From Fistulifera solaris (Eukaryota > Bacillariophyta > Bacillariophyceae > Naviculales > Stauroneidaceae), in the NCBI GenBank assembly GCA_030295235.1, contig AP026124.1, positions 2,294,001 to 2,358,000 of the forward strand: a stretch of 64,000 bases of DNA. Direction: 5' to 3'. Positions 22,889 through 34,352 of the stretch are shown here, piece by piece. The notes under the pieces were generated by a model. It was not told where the DNA came from, did not search any database, and saw only the letters and a list, made by a program, of their open reading frames with translations. Each line of letters opens with the position of its first letter. Within the stretch, counting starts at the first letter, position 1. A program made the translations under genes and the position numbers.

Positions 22889-24411
22889 TTATTTCCACTG
22901 TCGCTTTCGGCGTGGTCCTAGCTCCGGGTCTGCTGGATTACCCTCGTCGTCGTCGTCGTCTGCCTTCCGTTTCAAAAGACTGCTATCATCGTGAGCTTCA
23001 TTCGCCAAATCGATCTCGTGCAAAATTTCGCACAAGATGTCTGCCTGATCTGCCAATAATGACGCGGCACGCTGGAAATGGTTTACGGCGCCATAAGTCA
23101 AAGCGGTTCCCAGTACTAACGTTCGGATAGACAGCGGTTCTTTGGTCACCATGTGCGATCCATGAAGGAATCGGTTCAATGCGTAGATTTTCTCGAGTTC
23201 GCGATCGTATTTCCAATTCGTACCGTGGTTATCAGTCACATGCACGCGTCGATTTCGCTGCATCAAGTGCTTGAGCCACTTGAATTGAGGGTCGAGCTTT
23301 GTAGGGTAAGCGGTTATACTGAAGACCGTGAGTCTGTCGTGCTTCTCAATAACGTCAAAGAGATCTTTAATGAATTGATCATCCAGTGCATCCACCGAAA
23401 CTGGTAACTTGAGAGACTTCAAGTTTTTGCTTGCACCAAGAAGACCAAGTAACGCCATTCCAACTTCAACAGGGATGGGATCATGTTCATGTAGAGAGAG
23501 CTCGAGACTTTCCACATGGCCTAGTTGGGCGACTCGGCGAAGAAAAGATAACATGAATGTAGATGGAAATGCTTCGTATAATGTTTGGATGCGAATATCT
23601 TTGGGAACAATGTCCGCTGCCATCAAATCGAGATCCTTGTTTTCATCACCGACTGTGAAACCGACACTTTTCACGGACGCGGACAGCAGTTGTAAAATTA
23701 GATCATTGGGCAATCTGTTGACGCGGAAGTGTTCGAATAAATTCAGTTGGTGGAAAATCGTCTTGAAAAGACTCGTTGCAAGGGACTTTTCAGATGACAG
23801 AGAACCAAAAGGTGTTGTACGGCCTTGAAAATGCTTCAAAAAAGCATCATCATCGATTGACGCGTTCTCAAGGTATAAATTGATTGGGTACGGGCGTGTT
23901 GCAATCATCGCGGAAACGGCACTGTTGAGCTTAGCACCGATAAAACATATTTTCCTGGTCTGATTTTTATCCATAATCAGAGCAAGTTGTTCCGCACGGG
24001 CATCATCAAAATCCAAGTTATGTTTGTAGCTGATCTCGATCTGTTTTTGGAAGCTCTCCAATGCCCCAAAGAAAGTAGCTGTTTCTAAAATGGCATCATC
24101 CGAGTCACCAAGGATTCGTATGCACACACCCGAATGGAGATCAAAAATTTAGCGAATCTGGTAGGCGGTGGAAATCGACCGCCGTTGTTGATGTAAGCCA
24201 ACGTTCCATTGTCCATCCAAACCAGCACGCCGCCCTGGCCCGTGCTGTAAGGCTTGAGCTCTTCGATCGCGGAGGGCGCTCGTAAGAACTTGTACAAGGG
24301 CCATTCCTTACCCTTTTCCGTCACTGCAAACTGATTCGCTTGGAGTTCAGAAGGTAAAATTAAGGCTAGTAATGAGTTTGGGTTTCTTCCTGGAGTGATC
24401 GCCATTGTCAT
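22889..24411 (-). CDS. LRR-like family protein, type A (one frame break)
   Basis: About 507 residues. The N-terminal 90 residues (24411 to about 24148) carry LPSELQANQFAV, YKFLRAPSAIEEL and VLVWMDNGTLAYIN. The rest (about 24142-22889) begins HSGVCIRILGDSDDAILETA. One base missing in the A5 run 24143-24147 (T5 on the coding strand) joins them. The body includes RPYPINLYLENA, TPFGSL, LRRVAQLGHVESLELSL, LKSLKLPVSVDAL, LDPQFKWLKHLMQRNRRVHV, LEKIYALNRFLHG and ADILCEILHE. The C-terminus is basic/acidic (KRKADDDDDEG ... RRKRQW) and could act as a nuclear signal. Best full-length relative of the copy at 229-1691. Confidence 0.75.
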
Positions 24412-24539
24412 TTGTCTCGAATCAATTTTTTGTGAAATAAAAAAAGACTGTTCGCACTATGTAATAAGTGGTCGACAGGATAGTCGCTCCGGCAATCGTA
24501 TGGCAGAACTGCTTACTCTACACAATTTGAAATTACTAC

Positions 24540-24625
24540 GTAGTACCAGTACCCCGTACGTATTTTTAAAATCCTATCCACGTACTGGTACTGTACCAGG
24601 TACCGGTACCGTACCAGGTACAAGT
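24540..24625. repeat. cluster of GTAC palindromes
   Basis: Repeated GTACC/GGTAC words, including the perfect palindrome CAGGTACCGGTACC-like core and two copies of GTACCAGGTAC. The same words occur singly in other intergenic stretches (near 7137, 26614, 26860, 37740). Confidence 0.6.
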
Positions 24626-24669
24626 AGTTGGGATTTACTCTTGCAGACTGGCGTCACGACCAAGTAGAG

Positions 24670-25560
24670 GCTCAAGTTCCTGCAGATTTTGGTTCGCTCC
24701 AACCTCCAACTGCATCGATCAGAGCGCGTTGACAACCCAACTGGGTACGCAGGATAGTCGCTCTCATAAAAGCACAAATCGAAATCAAGCTTCACAAAAT
24801 CTCCCAATTCGGCAAGGCGACGGAAACACGAGCAAACACAATCTGTATGAGCCGCCAAATTGTATTCGACTTTGAATGTAATAGTCAATTCCTTGGGCAC
24901 AATTTTCATTCTGGACCCTATCTAGACCCTGTGCTGTGTCAACTTTGAAGGTAAAGTTGACCTCGGCTACCAAAGCGGAAAAATCAGATGTATCTGCTGG
25001 TGTAGCTTCTGCTTGTTAAAGGAGGCGGAAATTCTCAATTTGTGTGTTATCCTTGGCAAATAATACCAATGCCCCACAAATGATTTCCTTTCTCAAAGAC
25101 AATTAACAAAAGTGACACCACCGTCAGCAAAAGCCTCGGTTGGATAGATGTAAAATCAAGTCTAGTCGAGCCGGATATTCAGCTAGAAATCGCGATTGAG
25201 CCGAGCTAATGTTGGTTACATCCAACTCGATACGCACATTCGGGTGTGTTTAGAAAAGACCGTTCAGCTGGGCGAGTAAAACGACACTTAAGTCGAAACG
25301 ACGAGTGGAGCAACAAATTTCGATGCGCCACGACTGATCTTGCAAGCTCCACAAAAAGGCAGCCGTCTCTGCTACAGCGACATCGGATTTCTCAAAATAA
25401 CTTCATGAAACCAAGATACAGATCTGTAGATTCAAGTAGCAGGCTTGTACTGACATTTCAACCTTCGCCTTTGCGCACCATGACGGCTGTAGCATCAACG
25501 GCAGTTGAAAGATCATCCTCTCCCGTGAAACACAGTCCATAGGCTGTAAAGGTTCGACCT
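24670..25560 (-). pseudogene. degenerate LRR-like family copy, type B
   Basis: Fragments on the minus strand: AVAETAAFLWSLQDQSWRIE (about 25320-25385), FDLSVVLLAQLNGLF (about 25250-25300), VRIELDVTNISSAQSRFLAE (about 25170-25230) and IVPKELTITFKVEYNLAAHT with FRRLAELGDFVKLDF (24780-24909). The order is that of the intact copy, but frames change often and large parts are missing. Confidence 0.6.
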
Positions 25561-25944
25561 TAATATAAAGTATCCATGTTTCTGGTGTTCGTGTAGGACC
25601 TCACAGCACATAGTGATATCAACAATGGTGCGTCATGCTCATCGATATGTGCATTGCGATGTGTGAAAGTGAAGGCGGTACCCACAAAGCAATGTCGCGT
25701 GACATTTGGTTTCCCTTGGAAAACGTTTGTGACGCACGAAAACATCGGTTCATCGCAGACGAAGAAAAACGAAACCTTAGTAATCTATGTGTTAAAATGA
25801 GTTTGTCCCGTTCGAGCTGTGAATGGAAGATCACGCCGTTTTTTTTTCAACCCGTTGGATTCTGGCGGCGAACGTTTGTCACCCAAAAAAGAATAAGCTG
25901 CCGAGGATGCTTACGACAAGCCGTGAAAGATCGAATCATCTATC
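25561..25944. other. intergenic region
   Basis: 3' side of the IF-3 gene. Open frames here lack recognisable features. Confidence 0.35.
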
Positions 25945-26535
25945 TCATTTCGCATGCACTCGGATCAGTGCTTTTTGTCCTTCAATTTGGGGTGGATGCA
26001 TCAATTCCGCGAACGACGGCAATTGCTGTAACACCGTATCTAACAACAGTAGAGGCATTTTCAACACACAAATGTGTCCCTTTTCCAAAAATTTCGTCAC
26101 TTGCTGTAATTTGCGTTCCAAATCATGGTCCGCAATCTTGGGTTGGAGATGAATTTCTTTGATCGTTTTGCGTTTCGGATGGGAACTCTCTTTTTCTTGT
26201 TTGTACAAGAAGGATTTCCAATTTTCCATACGGATGACCGGAATCTCTTGTTGCAAGGAAATGCCAATCAAATCCAGTTTCTGTTGGACCGACAATTGCA
26301 CTGCTTGCGGTAACGACAACAATTGTGTGGAATTGGGATGTTGTAACAGACGCACTTGTATCTCTTGCGGCGGTATATGGCAGGCTCGTTTTCGTATGGC
26401 TTGCACGAGTGCTTCATTGACGAGATATTGTTTTTGGTTACTGCTTTTCGTGGCCAAGGTGGCCGCTGGATAACCAAGTCGTGGTAGTAGTATGCTAGAT
26501 GATGAACATTGGGCGGCTCTTGGTAACAAATTCAT
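25945..26535 (-). CDS. translation initiation factor IF-3, probably mitochondrial
   Basis: 196 residues. Alignment to IF-3 is visible: VNEALVQAIRKRACHIPPQE (N-domain), QKLDLIGISLQQEIPVIRM and NWKSFLYKQEKES (linker), KTIKEIHLQPKIADHDLERKL and TKFLEKGHICVLKM (C-domain), ending QKALIRVHAK. It promotes subunit dissociation and start-codon selection in organelle translation. The N-terminal about 38 residues are Ser/Arg-rich and without a signal peptide, favouring the mitochondrion; a plastid location is not excluded. Intact, single exon. Confidence 0.85.
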   Translation of the reverse strand: MNLLPRAAQCSSSSILLPRLGYPAATLATKSSNQKQYLVNEALVQAIRKRACHIPPQEIQVRLLQHPNSTQLLSLPQAVQLSVQQKLDLIGISLQQEIPVIRMENWKSFLYKQEKESSHPKRKTIKEIHLQPKIADHDLERKLQQVTKFLEKGHICVLKMPLLLLDTVLQQLPSFAELMHPPQIEGQKALIRVHAK

Positions 26536-27092
26536 GTTTTAAGGCTTTCGATGGAAGGGTATAGTCACTTATTAGTGTTATTGATTTGCTTGTTATATAG
26601 GAATGGCAGCGGAATGAATACCAGGTACCAATCAAATGTTTCGTTATTCTTTCGTCGGTTTGGCTTTTTGTGATTATTTGTCGTCATCCCCATAGGCGAA
26701 CGGAAAAAAAACGACGCGCGAAAGAGCGAAGAGGCGAACAAAAAGTGCGACTGACAGACACTTAAGTCTTTAAGTTATTTTTCACTATAATGGTGAAAGT
26801 CGGTCAGCTACTCGTTTCGTACATTTGGGTTGCTACACAAACGAGACCGAGGGCGCAGCGTACCAGGTACCGGTACTTTATTATTTTGCGATGGGTCATT
26901 TTCGCCTTTTGCGGCCCTGCAAAAAATAATACCCGTATAATAAAGCGACGACGAAAAAAAAAAAAAAGAGAAACGATTCGAGAGCAAAGGCTTTTACTTT
27001 CCTATCGTTTGTTTAACTTACAAGAAAGACCGACTTGCCTGGCGTAACGATTGAAGAGTAGTAGAGTCTATCGCCGGAAAGAACCAAGCAGA
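26536..27092. promoter_or_regulatory. divergent upstream region, IF-3 and ArfGAP
   Basis: About 560 bp between divergent starts. Contains ACCAGGTACC near 26619, TACCAGGTACCGGTAC near 26861 and an A14 run near 26956. No gene seen. Confidence 0.45.
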
Positions 27093-28532
27093 ATGGTGCA
27101 AATGAGTCGACAAGACCAGGCGGTTGTCCTGGCGTTGCCCGGAAATGCACAATGTTGTGATTGTGGTATGAAAAATCCACAATGGGCTTCGGTGAGCTTT
27201 GGGAATGTCTTTTGTCTCGAATGTAGTGGTGTTCATCGGTACGTACTTGCGTGAGAGAAAGTAAAGAAAGGAAAATTAATTGTAGATGGAAGAGAAAAAG
27301 TGACTGACAATTGTGCCTTGGGCCTCTCTCTTAAACTATCTACGTACAACAAAACAATCTACGAAATAAAATAATTATACAGTTCCCTCGGAGTTCACAT
27401 TTCCTTTGTACGTTCCATTGCCATGGATTCGTGGACGGACGCTCAATTGGCACAAATGAAATTGGGTGGCAATGACAAATGCAATGCTTATTTGCAACAA
27501 CACGGCATTGATCCCCGCACACCGATCAAACAAAAATACGAAAGTCCTGTCGCGCAATTGTACAAGTTGCAACTCAAAGCACGAGTTGAAGGTAAATCAA
27601 TACCGACCGAGTTACCAGTGGTGGCGCCGCGCAGTGGGAACATGCCGAGTAGTCACAACAGTAGTAATAGTGCAGGTGATCCCAACAGCATGGAGCGATT
27701 GCCGGGAGAATCGGAACAACAATATGTCGCACGACAAACGCGTTTGCGGGAAGAAGCTCGGGCACGGATGGCGGCCAAGTTTGGGAATAGTGGAGGTAGT
27801 ATGGGTGGTATGGGTTCCAGTAGTATGCAAGGAATCGGGAGTGATCCATCGTACAACCCACGCGCCGGAGGTTATTCTTCCGGCAGCCATAACGATGTCT
27901 TGCAAACGTTCAGTTCGGGATTGGGGGCCGCCTTGGGTGTTGCGGGATCGTATGCCGGAAGTGTTGCCGCCAAGTTACAATCGGAAGATACCTTGCAATC
28001 GGTCAAAACGGTCGGATCGTCGTTCTGGGGGACCTTGACTTCGTCGGTGTCCACCGTCGCCGCGACGTTGACGACCGACGAAGATGACGGATTGAGTGAT
28101 TTGCAACGACAGTTCGCGTCACAGAAACCAACACAAAGCAAATATGCGGGATTTGGAAGTGGCGCTCCCACGAATAGTAGTAGTAGTAGTAGTTTGGGTG
28201 CACCGGCGGCTCCCAGTCCATCTCCATCGTTTGTGTCAACCGTGCAGGAAGCACCCGGCTTGCCCGGAGAAGACCGCAATGGAGTCGAGCGTTTGACGGG
28301 AGAGTCGGACGAGCAGTATGTCGTTCGTCAAACCCGATTGCGAGATGAAGCTCGAGCTCGCATGGCGGCCAAGTTTGGTGGTGGTGGTGGTCTTTCCTCC
28401 GTGGCAAACAGTCCTCCGCCGCCGTCGTCGTCATCGCGTCCGACGCCACCGCCATCGCTGGTTAAACCTCCGTCGAGTGGGAATGGTAATAATGTGAATG
28501 CCACGGATTTCTTTTCCTCGTTTGGTGCGTAA
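27093..28532 (+). CDS. ArfGAP-domain protein (ArfGAP1-like)
   Basis: Two exons, 27093-27238 and 27383-28532, with a GTACGTAC donor and TTATACAG acceptor; the splice restores CSGVHR-SLGVHISFVRS-MDSW, the diagnostic ArfGAP core. 431 residues. The zinc finger CxxC...CxxC (QCCDCGMKNP, FCLECSGVHR) includes the catalytic arginine. It stimulates GTP hydrolysis on Arf and acts in COPI vesicle traffic at the Golgi. After the GAP domain, a 30-residue basic/acidic motif (ESEQQYVARQTRLREEARAR and ESDEQYVVRQTRLRDEARAR, each followed by MAAKFG) occurs twice, near 27700-27785 and 28300-28380. Between them is a Ser/Gly-rich region with amphipathic stretches that may sense membrane curvature. C-terminus is Pro/Ser-rich. 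Confidence 0.92.
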
Positions 28533-28662
28533 GTGTAATGATAACTGGGCTGAACGGAGACGAATAGGATATAGTAAATTGAAACAACACCCATAAATGA
28601 AAGAGATACATGCGAAAGAATGCACTGGGGAATCAAAGTGTGTAACCGGAGTGTGTTATTTT

Positions 28663-31656
28663 CTAGCGCTTTTTCTTATTATTTTTGCGTTTGTTATGCT
28701 TTGATTTCGGTTGAGCTTCGGTGGCTGTTTCTTCCATGGATTCGTCATCTTCGTAGTTTTGGATTATAGGAGGCATTGAGCTTCGAAGTTCTCGAAATGA
28801 CTCATCAATGCGTTCTTCATATTCTTCGGCAGAAGCAAACACACTTGACTCAATTTTCGATTTCTTTTTGCTGCGGAAACCAACCGTTTCTTCTAGATCG
28901 TCCTCTTCGTCTTCGTCTATGCCCCCAGCCATAAACAAGAGTTCAGCGTCATCATCTTCCTCCTGGTCTTCGTCGTCGCCCTCGTCATCTTGATTGACGC
29001 AATCTTCGTCTTCGGACTTGTCTTCTTTTTCCTCGTCATCTTCACCGTCCTCCAGCACAAGCTTTGGTGGCATTTCCGCTTCACTATCTGAGTCACCACT
29101 TTGATCCATGAACGCATCGTCGTCATCGTCGACATTGTCATGATCATCTGGACTTGACGAAGAATCGTTCTCGGACCCCTTCGCATTATCATCATCATCA
29201 TCTTCGTCGTCGTCGTCGTCGCTATCTTTCGCAACATGCTGGTTGTCATCATCATCGTGAAGATCATCCCAGCCTTCTGTGTCAGGATCTTCGTCGTCCA
29301 AATCGCTCGGCATATCCATAGTGTCTTCCATAAGAGACTCGGCAAGTGAATCCACAAAAGCCTCTTCTTCCGGATCATCCTCCCAAGCTCGCTCGTATGC
29401 GTCAAAGTCATCGTCGTATTGGTCATCTACATTGTTCTGCTCCATCTTATCCAAGAGGTCTTGGCTATCATCGTCATAGTCCTTCTTGCCCTTCTTTGTA
29501 TCTTTGTATCGAACAATCCCCTTGACTTCATCGCGTTTGGCCCTTTCTTCAAAGAAACGAAAGAAGAATTCGTCTTCTGGGCTGACTTCGTTCTTCTGCA
29601 GAAAACTGCGATCATTCACAGGAACCATGGGTGTCGATGAACGGTGGCGCTCCATGACCGCACTGCGGGTTTGCTCCGTGGACCGCTGTGACGTTTTCGG
29701 GTTGCGGTAGGCAAACTTGTCCAGAAAGTTGCCAAAGGCAAAATCGTGCAAGGGATCGCCGTTGTAGCCCAACTCTGAGTCCAGCGAGTGGGTGAATTTA
29801 ACGACGGATGGATGATAGTGATGTTGCAACAAGTTCATTTCCCAAACTGGAGCATTCACATGACCAACCTCACCAGAGTCCGTAATCGCAGTAGAAACCA
29901 TACCATTCTCCATCTGCACTAATGCACTGCGCGGATCACGTTTGCTACCATCCAAAATGAATTCAGAGTCTTCTTGGACTACTTGAGCATACGATTGTTG
30001 CAAGAATGGGTGAATGCGCGCCACTTCGTGCCACATATACAGCGTTGCTGTCACCGTCGCCGCGTTGGGACACGACATGATGGTAGACATCAAGCGCTTG
30101 CAACACGCTTGAATGCGTCGTTCGTTCGTGTCGTATTTGAATGACTTGTACAACAAATTGAAGAACTGCGTCAAATGCTTGCCAGAGAAAAGCAATTGCG
30201 TATCGATCAATTTAGCATACAAGGCACGGTAGAAACGTGTCCGACGTGCTTCATGCTCCGGTGTCGAGGGTAGCGGTGTCGCTATTACGGGTGCTTGCCT
30301 ATTCTTTTTGTTTCTTCGTTGCTTCTGTTCTTGTTGCTGTTGCTGTTCCTTTTGCTCAACACCAATTACCAAATGAAACAACAGCAACAGGGCCTGGGTA
30401 CACGCAGCGGGTGGTGCCGTGTGCACGACACGGTACAAGGCATCCAAGTATTGTTCCATATCATGCGATGCATCCACGTACGGGTGTGCTCGATTCACCC
30501 CGGTCAAAAGAGCCGACAACAATCGCGAATTCAATTTCGTATCATCGGGTGCCTTGGTCTTCTTATATTCTTTGGTAGCAGTGCGTCCCGAAATCGCCCA
30601 CTCAAACAATTGAAAGTAGGTCTGAATCAACGAAGTCGCCAAGGCCACCGACTGTGGATTCCGCGACGAGAATTCCAATTGATTGAGAAACAAGATACAG
30701 TGATACAAGGCTTTTGGTGACAAATGCGGCCGATGGACCGTTTGTTGAACTTCTCGTGCCACGACGGGTTGCATGGCGGGATGATGAAACAAGATGCCCC
30801 GCAATTCGTGTGCGGCCCGGGCCGCAATTTTGCGAGCAGGATCTCCCAACTTGTTCACTAACAACGAAAGAAGGATCTGTTCCCCGGTGGGAATTCGTTG
30901 CAACAAGGTCGCCGCACTCTTCAAGGCAAAGATTTTTTGCGTTTCCAATCCTTCCTGTAAGGTGTATTTCAAATATTGCTGTAAGAACATCAAGTACTGT
31001 TCCATGATCATTTCTTCAAAACGCCACAGGAGTAAAATCCGTGGAGACAAAGTGTGTTGGGCCTGGTAACGCATGAGGGGACGTTGCGATAACGCGATCA
31101 GTGACCGTTGCGACGGCAAATACGTATGCATCCACAAATCCATCAAGGCTTCTGCCGCCAATTGTGCGACACGTGAATTGTTGGTAGGACGCGTCATGTC
31201 CATGAGCTGTTGTAATACGTGAAATTGATGTACGGGACTTTGTGCAACGACGACACTCATGGCGGCAATCCGATCTTTCAATGTACCCTTCCGCATCGTC
31301 GATTCCATCCAAGCATCGTCTTTGGATTTGTTCGATAAGGCTAAAGCAATTTCGTGTCGAAACAAGTCATCGGCTTGTTGTCGATACTTTGTAATAATGA
31401 CCGCGGGAGTGTTGGGGGTGTCATTCTTGGTTTTGTCATCGAATTTCTGGATGGTGTCATTGCGTTCCGGTAATTGTTTACCAATTAAATACCATTTTGG
31501 TGCATCTTCCGTTAATTGCAACAACAATGTCGTATGTTGTTGTGTAGCCTTGCTAGAATCTTTCGATTTTGATGTAGTATCGGCCTGGTGGTGTTTCGTT
31601 TTGTCATCCGATTGTCGACCCCGACGACGTCGTTTGTCGCCGGCATGTTCGCCCAT
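28663..31656 (-). CDS. Noc1/Mak21/CEBPZ-family ribosome biogenesis protein
   Basis: 997 residues, single exon. The CBF/Mak21 region (GLETQKIFALKSAATLLQRI, KAARAAHELRGIL-like, ALYRVVHTAPPAACTQALLLL, LFSGKHLTQFFNLLYKSFKYDTNERR, CKRLMSTIMSCPNAATVTATLY) is clear. It is followed by the conserved WEMNLLQHHYHPSVVKFTHSL and DPLHDFAFGNFLDKFAYRNP. In yeast this protein works with Noc2 in early 60S assembly in the nucleolus. The C-terminal third is a very acidic Asp/Glu tract (about residues 740-930) followed by a lysine-rich tail (KHNKRKNNKKKR), a likely nucleolar signal. Convergent with the ArfGAP gene, 130 bp apart. Confidence 0.93.
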   Translation of the reverse strand: MGEHAGDKRRRRGRQSDDKTKHHQADTTSKSKDSSKATQQHTTLLLQLTEDAPKWYLIGKQLPERNDTIQKFDDKTKNDTPNTPAVIITKYRQQADDLFRHEIALALSNKSKDDAWMESTMRKGTLKDRIAAMSVVVAQSPVHQFHVLQQLMDMTRPTNNSRVAQLAAEALMDLWMHTYLPSQRSLIALSQRPLMRYQAQHTLSPRILLLWRFEEMIMEQYLMFLQQYLKYTLQEGLETQKIFALKSAATLLQRIPTGEQILLSLLVNKLGDPARKIAARAAHELRGILFHHPAMQPVVAREVQQTVHRPHLSPKALYHCILFLNQLEFSSRNPQSVALATSLIQTYFQLFEWAISGRTATKEYKKTKAPDDTKLNSRLLSALLTGVNRAHPYVDASHDMEQYLDALYRVVHTAPPAACTQALLLLFHLVIGVEQKEQQQQQEQKQRRNKKNRQAPVIATPLPSTPEHEARRTRFYRALYAKLIDTQLLFSGKHLTQFFNLLYKSFKYDTNERRIQACCKRLMSTIMSCPNAATVTATLYMWHEVARIHPFLQQSYAQVVQEDSEFILDGSKRDPRSALVQMENGMVSTAITDSGEVGHVNAPVWEMNLLQHHYHPSVVKFTHSLDSELGYNGDPLHDFAFGNFLDKFAYRNPKTSQRSTEQTRSAVMERHRSSTPMVPVNDRSFLQKNEVSPEDEFFFRFFEERAKRDEVKGIVRYKDTKKGKKDYDDDSQDLLDKMEQNNVDDQYDDDFDAYERAWEDDPEEEAFVDSLAESLMEDTMDMPSDLDDEDPDTEGWDDLHDDDDNQHVAKDSDDDDDEDDDDDNAKGSENDSSSSPDDHDNVDDDDDAFMDQSGDSDSEAEMPPKLVLEDGEDDEEKEDKSEDEDCVNQDDEGDDEDQEEDDDAELLFMAGGIDEDEEDDLEETVGFRSKKKSKIESSVFASAEEYEERIDESFRELRSSMPPIIQNYEDDESMEETATEAQPKSKHNKRKNNKKKR

Positions 31657-32050
31657 GATATACTACTGTGTATTGCTGTAACGACTTGAATATCTATCTG
31701 GGCTCGATAGCGTAGATTTAGAAGAAAAGAAAACGAAAAAGAAAATAATGAAAGCCGATCGCAAACGTCCAGATGATTATTATTTTTTTTCGTTGGCTGA
31801 GCTCTTGGCGTGACTCATAACCTCGCGCGCTTATTTGCGCGACCGACACTCCTCTACTCCTCTAAATCCTTTGGCCTCTTCTGATGTCGAGGAACTCTCG
31901 TCGCGCCATTTTTTTTTCGAGAAGAACGAAAAAAAAAAAAAAGTCTTTTTTCTGGAAGGAGCAAGCAATCATCGTTCTTGAAATTTATTCAGTATATTCC
32001 TCCCAAATAATGAACGATTACCACCACCACCACCAGACACAAAGATTAAA
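31657..32050. promoter_or_regulatory. divergent upstream region, Noc1 and AAA+ ATPase
   Basis: About 394 bp. T- and A-rich tracts (near 31782, 31909, 31929) flank a GC-rich centre (CCTCGCGCGCTTATTTGCGCGACC near 31822-31845). Likely a shared promoter. Confidence 0.45.
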
Positions 32051-34329
32051 ATGACATCTATTGGTGACGGGATTTGTCGCTTTCATGGTGGTCCCATTCG
32101 ATCTTCGTTGTTTGTGCTCATTCAAGATGAGTACGGAACATGGTTGTGTCAGAGTTCGTCTTCGTTAGACGACAATAATGACGATACGATGAATATTTGT
32201 TATACGCGATCAATTCAAGTGACACCGGACGATCAAAAAGATAGTATACTGGAAGGATGGGAATCGACGAAACTTTTGTTACTACCAGACGAGGCTACAT
32301 TCTGTCCCTTCGCGAAACCGCATTTTCATGGTCGGATCCGGATGACGACGCCTACCAACGAGATTGACGAATCGTTCGAGGAAGTGATAGGAAAAATTAC
32401 ATTCCTTTCGTTACCGGCGTTGCCGCTTTTGTCACTTTCCATTCAAATCCAATCGGACGAGAAGGTCGACGACGACATACTGTCACCGTTGTTGTTTACG
32501 TGTATCAAACGTCAAATGATTGGCTGTCCAGTTCTCTGGTCGAACAAGATATGCACTGCTTTTACAATTCATGATTCGTTTCGAATGTGGAATTGTCAGG
32601 TCCAAGCGGTACAATTGGAATCCCAGCACGTACAAGTATCTTATCCGTTCTCGTTGGGCATCATTTATCCCAGTACCCGAATTACGATACATATCGAACA
32701 CGAAGAAAAAAATACAAGTCCTCTTTCCACAACAGCCCTAACGACACTGTCACCGGCCGCACAATTGCTGTACGAAACGCTCCACTGTCTCCAAGCCGGT
32801 CAAATCCATGTACCACGTTATTTTCTCTGGACGGGTCCACCAGGAGTCGGGAAAACATATTCGGTGCAACAAGTCTTGCCGTGGTGTCAATTTCACACTG
32901 TGCAAGGAAACTTGTCGTCGCTTTTACCAACCATTACGAAAAATAGTAGCATGAAACCGACACTGGTCTTTTTGGATGAATGTGAGGCCATGGCATCGAA
33001 CGACGAAGGTGCGGCAACTTTGGCGTATTGGTTGGATGAATGGTCCTACTCATCGACCTCCCTGGTTTTGGTGGTAGCGGCCACCAATCGCGTGGACGAC
33101 CTTCCCGCATCGTTACGACGTCGATTTCATAAGGAAATGCATTTTATGCCACCTAACGCAGAGGAGCGATGTACGATTCTTCAACAATTGTTGCAGAAGT
33201 GGTGGCCTGTTGCGGATCTTACGACCGACGACTTGCGCGAGGTCGCTGATTTATGTGTGGGATATGTGGCGGCAGATTTGGTGGCCTTGGTGCGGCAGGC
33301 GTCCTTGGCGCACATGATGGATACAGACAATAGTGAAACATCGACTGAGGCGCCTAATATATACAAGGGCTATCTTTTGCGCGCAATGAAACAAGTCGGC
33401 GCTTCGGCACTAAGAGATGCTGCAATGACAGCTCCTCTAACGACCACGAGTTGGGACGACATTGCGGGGGGAAGCGGGAGGCGCTAAAAAGGCATTGCGG
33501 CAAGCGATCGAGTGGCCCCGCACCAAACGAAAAGCGTATGAATTGTTGGGATTAACGCCACCGCGGGGTATCTTGTTGTATGGACCTCCGGGGTGTGCAA
33601 AAACTAGTTTGGCTCGGGCCGCAGCGGGGGCCTCTGGAGTCGCTTTTGTGTCTCTGGCACCTGCCGATGTGTATGCTTCTTCCTACGTTGGTGATGCAGA
33701 GGCCATTGTGCGACGATCCTTTGACTTGGCGCGATCGGCCGCTCCTTGTGTGCTCTTTTTGACGAAATTGATGCTATTCTGGGGGTTATGTCGGACGATG
33801 GAAATGTTTCTGCTGGAGGCTTGGCCCGTGGACACTCGGCGGAGGCACGTGTGTTGTCGACCTTTTTGAATGAAATGGACGGCGTTGACGGTTCGTGGCA
33901 GGATGGAGTACTGGTGCTGGGAGCCACTAACCGTCCTTGGACTTTAGATGCGGCCTTGATGCGTCCTGGGCGCTTTGACAAAATTATTTACGTCCCTCCG
34001 CCAGATACGGAGGGGCGTCGAGCTATTTTGAAATGCAAACGCGTAATTGGAGGGCAAATAGTACAGCTGCAAATGATGATCCAATTGATATTGATTACTT
34101 GGCCATTGATAAAATCTCTGGGAACATGACAGGTGCCGAAATTAAAGGTGCTTGCCAAGAAGCTGCTATGCATGCGTTGCGCCAATTCACCGAAGGAAAG
34201 ACGTCTGAGCCAATTGTCCGTCAACGCGACCTCTTGCACGCTCTCTCTTTGGTGAAACCCTTGCTGTCACATCCTTCTCAGATGGAAAGCTTTCGTTTGT
34301 TTGAGAGCAAACGTCGAAACTGCATTTGA
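32051..34329 (+). CDS. tandem AAA+ ATPase, CDC48/AFG2 type (three frame breaks)
   Basis: About 759 residues. D1: Walker A GPPGVGKT near 32837, Walker B VFLDECEAM near 32968, sensor AATNRVDDLP, arginine fingers LRRRF. D2: WDDIAG, EWPRTKRKAYELLGLTPPRGIL, Walker A GPPGCAKT near 33580, second-region CVLF-DEIDAI, GATNRP, MRPGRFDKIIYVPPPD, and a C-terminal helix MTGAEIKGACQEAAMHAL. The layout matches the AFG2/SPATA5 group or a close CDC48 relative, hexameric unfoldases acting in ribosome maturation or protein quality control; D1 is divergent (no clear WxDIGG). The frame changes at G6 (33466-33471, one extra), T5 (33756-33760, one missing) and A3 (34031-34033, one missing). All three lie in homopolymers while every catalytic motif is kept, so sequence error is likelier than decay. 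Confidence 0.85.
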
Positions 34330-34352
34330 ACTTTCTGATCGTCTCTTTCTCA

